Assembly: GCA_004552725.1 (NCBI GenBank)
Contig: SFNM01000098.1
Span: 1-7,521, forward strand
DNA: 7,521 bases
Source of the DNA: Bacteroidales bacterium
GTDB taxonomy: Bacteria > Bacteroidota > Bacteroidia > Bacteroidales > Muribaculaceae
Direction of reading: 5' to 3'
Position numbers and translations under genes: made by a program. How positions within the stretch are numbered: the stretch's first letter is position 1; every line of letters starts with the position of its first letter. Of this stretch, positions 6,049 through 7,521 are shown in pieces. The notes under the pieces are model-generated. The model had not been told where the DNA came from. It ran no database searches and was given only the letters and a program-made list of their open reading frames with translations.

Positions 6049-7080
6049 ATGGCACCTGCACCCGCAATTACCTTCGACTCACTGTCGCGCTCAATCGCAA
6101 ATGGCGATTATCGCCCAATCTACTTTATCCATGGCAAGGAAGGCTACTATACCGATCAATTAGTGAAATTGATCGAGAATATAGTGCCGGAGGCCGACCG
6201 CGACTTCGGCCTCACCGTGGTGTTCGCCACTCAGTCTACCCCGGAGCAGGTGGTGGGCTTGTGCCGCCAATTGCCGATGATGATTGAGCGGCAGGTGGTG
6301 ATAGTGAAGGAGGCGCAGGCGGTGCGAGGCGAGTGGGTGGACCAGTTGGCCTCATACGCAGCGAACCCCACGGCCACAACTATATTGGCCGTGTGCGGGC
6401 GCGGCGACCAAGTGAAGGCGAAAGCCTTTTCCAAGGCGGTGAAAGCGAGCGGTGGCGTGGAATTTGAATCGGTGCAGGTGCGCGAATATCAAATTCCCGC
6501 GATGGCCGAAAAACTTATCAAGGAAAAAGGCCTTTCGGTTGACCAAAAGGCCATGTCGATGCTTATCGACTTCATAGGCGCCAACCTTAGCCGGATGTAC
6601 AACGAAATCGACAAACTGGCTCAAATTCTCGGTCCTCGGGCTATGATAACGCCCGAGGCCGTGGAGCGGCATATCGGAGTGAGTCGCGAGTATAACAACT
6701 TTGAAATGGTCGATGCAATTGCCGGCAAAGATGCGGTGAAAGTGTTTAAAATCGCCGACTACTTTGCCGCCAACCCCAAGGACAACCCGGTACAAGTGAC
6801 CGGCGCAGCGTTGTTTGGCTTGTTTGCCGATTTAATGTGCGCCTACTATGCCGGTGACCGCTCTGACCACGCTATCAAAGAAGCGCTCGGATTGCGCAAC
6901 GACTTCGCTCTGCGTCGCATCCGCACCGCCATGTCCAACTACAACCCCTTCCAAATCATCGACATCATCTCGGCTATCCGACGCTTCGACACTATGAGCA
7001 AGGGTGCCGGCTCGCGTCAAGCACCTTCCGACCTTTTCCGCGACCTGCTCTACCGCATCCTCACCACCACCGGCCGCTAA
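6049..7080 (+). CDS. holA: DNA polymerase III delta subunit
   Basis: HolA (delta) is the clamp-loader subunit that opens the beta sliding clamp during loading at the replication fork. From the ATG at 6049 the protein is 343 residues, normal for the family. The N-terminal AAA+-like domain begins with RPIYFIHGKEGYYTDQLVKL (22-41), the delta version of a Walker A region, degenerate because delta does not bind ATP. MMIERQVVIVKEAQAV (77-92) matches the beta-clamp-contact side of domain I. GANLSRMYNEIDKL is typical of domain II, and NNFEMVDAI with the helical remainder up to LFRDLLYRIL fits the C-terminal collar domain. The frame is open upstream to an ATG at 5836, but that start would add 71 unlikely residues and run across the divergent gene and its promoter. 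The start chosen follows an A-rich sequence (GCAAAAATG). It is followed directly by the hairpin repeats. Confidence 0.94.
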   Translation: MAPAPAITFDSLSRSIANGDYRPIYFIHGKEGYYTDQLVKLIENIVPEADRDFGLTVVFATQSTPEQVVGLCRQLPMMIERQVVIVKEAQAVRGEWVDQLASYAANPTATTILAVCGRGDQVKAKAFSKAVKASGGVEFESVQVREYQIPAMAEKLIKEKGLSVDQKAMSMLIDFIGANLSRMYNEIDKLAQILGPRAMITPEAVERHIGVSREYNNFEMVDAIAGKDAVKVFKIADYFAANPKDNPVQVTGAALFGLFADLMCAYYAGDRSDHAIKEALGLRNDFALRRIRTAMSNYNPFQIIDIISAIRRFDTMSKGAGSRQAPSDLFRDLLYRILTTTGR

Positions 7081-7120
7081 GTCACAAAATCGGTAAGTTT
7101 ACCACTTTTGTGACCTAAAA
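7078..7120. repeat. Hairpin repeat copy 1 (possible holA terminator)
   Basis: Starting in the holA stop codon, GTCACAAAA (7081-7089) pairs perfectly with TTTTGTGAC (7106-7114). A 2x2 mismatch follows, then an inner GGTA/TACC stem. A second copy lies 62 nt further on at 7140-7182; the 40-nt cores agree at 34 positions. The A-rich and T-rich arms could act as a terminator in both directions, useful between holA and the convergent glycosyltransferase gene. Confidence 0.65.
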
Positions 7121-7139
7121 TTGCCAAAGAACCTCTTTT

Positions 7140-7182
7140 TAAGTCAAAAAACCGGTAACTCAACCACTTTTTTGACCTAAAA
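7140..7182. repeat. Hairpin repeat copy 2
   Basis: GTCAAAAAA (7143-7151) pairs perfectly with TTTTTTGAC (7168-7176), with the same 2x2 mismatch and an inner GGT/ACC stem. CGGTAA, ACCACTTT and TGACCTAAAA are shared with copy 1. The fifth stem pair is A-T here and C-G in copy 1, a compensating double change that keeps the hairpin. The repeat offset of 62 nt is not a multiple of three, so the copies are not coding repeats. Confidence 0.65.
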
Positions 7183-7319
7183 ATTTGCTCCGCCGCGATT
7201 TTTTTGCTAACCAAAACAACGACGGCTTCCTCATCGTCGGCATGTTCGACTTCCTCCTTAACCCCACGCGTCGTTCAATGACTAAGTATACCACTCTCAT
7301 TGCTGAAGGAGAGGAGTGA
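7176..7319 (+). pseudogene. Possible 3' remnant of an unidentified gene
   Basis: From 7176 to the TGA at 7317-7319 the frame is open. From 7206 it reads ANQNNDGFLIVGMFDFLLNP, then residues ending in TLIAEGEE. Codon choice over 7209-7265 (AAC, GAC, GGC, TTC, CTC, ATC, GTC) looks like that of the real genes in this window. There is no start codon before the internal ATG at 7242, and the reading frame is closed by TGA at 7173-7175 within hairpin copy 2. I do not recognise the protein. It may be the tail of a deleted gene, a 25-residue peptide from 7242, or chance. Confidence 0.3.
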
Positions 7320-7323
7320 GGCT

Positions 7324-7521
7324 TTAGTGTAAGAGGCTGTTATAAATGTGGATGTATGGAATGAAGCATGTGTGGTAGTCAAAGTGTGTCTCAGCTTTTT
7401 TGCGGCAGACATCAGTAAAATCACCGTTTGCGAAGTGTGTGATGGCCTGAGTTAGGGCGCTTATATCACCCGGTTCCACAATAGAACCGGTTGACTCGTC
7501 GATAGATTCAGGCCCACCGCC
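7324..7521 (-). CDS. GT4-type glycosyltransferase, C-terminal end (partial)
   Basis: The last 65 codons are visible in the - strand frame that ends with TAA at 7326-7324; the rest lies beyond the right edge of the window. It begins GGGPESIDESTGSIVEPGDI and continues with SALTQAITHFANG. This is the classic end of GT-B fold, family 4 glycosyltransferases: the Glu in PESI contacts the nucleotide-sugar donor, followed by the TG-x-LVEPGD-x-x-AL block. The remaining residues form the C-terminal helix. Such enzymes build polysaccharide, lipopolysaccharide or O-glycan chains at the cytoplasmic face of the membrane; the donor and acceptor cannot be told from this fragment. It converges on holA, with the hairpin repeats and the gene remnant in between. 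Confidence 0.85.
   Translation of the reverse strand, partial: GGGPESIDESTGSIVEPGDISALTQAITHFANGDFTDVCRKKAETHFDYHTCFIPYIHIYNSLLH

Noticed and set aside
7078..7289. Open frame of about 70 codons on the - strand through the two hairpins
   Set aside because: It has no ATG start, and the two repeat copies are read in different frames (RSKKWLSYRF against GHKSGKLTDF). The repetition therefore acts at the nucleic-acid level, not the protein level.
7470..7490. Inverted repeat CCGGTTC/GAACCGG
   Set aside because: It lies inside the well-supported glycosyltransferase coding frame and has no T-run, so it is probably incidental.
1..7521. CRISPR arrays, insertion sequences, tRNA or rRNA genes
   Set aside because: I saw no regularly spaced direct repeats with unique spacers, no transposase-like protein, and no tRNA or rRNA signatures on either strand.

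Overview
The window looks like chromosomal DNA of a Bacteroidota member. It is most likely in the order Bacteroidales; a Muribaculaceae- or Prevotella-like gut lineage is my guess, at low confidence. The grounds are the ExbB-ExbD-ExbD-TonB gene order with family-typical sequences, A-rich start regions without Shine-Dalgarno sites, a TAnnTTTG-type -7 element before nagA, and a HolA gene divergent from a small HsdR_N-like gene. Layout, left to right: (1) Positions 1-2630 hold the end of a TonB energy-transduction operon on the + strand. It contains the C-terminus of an ExbB/TolQ-family proton channel, a first ExbD gene that is frameshifted in this sequence, an intact long second ExbD, and TonB. 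A 12-bp GC-rich hairpin terminator closes it. These proteins would use the proton motive force across the inner membrane to power TonB-dependent outer-membrane transporters such as SusC-type glycan importers. (2) Positions 2631-2935 are non-coding: the tonB terminator, a strongly self-complementary stretch that may be a structured RNA or a repeat, and the promoter region of nagA. (3) Positions 2936-4108 hold nagA (GlcNAc-6-phosphate deacetylase), followed by a bidirectional terminator shared with the convergent rmuC. (4) Positions 4245-5976 on the - strand hold a small PD-(D/E)XK protein of the HsdR N-terminal type and, 4 nt downstream, rmuC. (5) Divergent from that pair, across 72 nt containing a perfect 12-bp palindrome, is holA (DNA polymerase III delta subunit). 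(6) After holA come two near-identical hairpins, a short plus-strand open stretch that looks like a gene remnant, and the C-terminal end of a GT4-type glycosyltransferase on the - strand. The window is mostly ordinary core chromosome. The best leads are the exbD frameshift, which carries the footprint of a 19-bp deletion between 7-bp repeats; the twin hairpins after holA, one of whose stem pairs has changed in a compensating way; the folded region after tonB; the leader motif shared by exbD1 and tonB; and the nuclease pair beside holA. I see no evidence for a wholly new multi-gene system.
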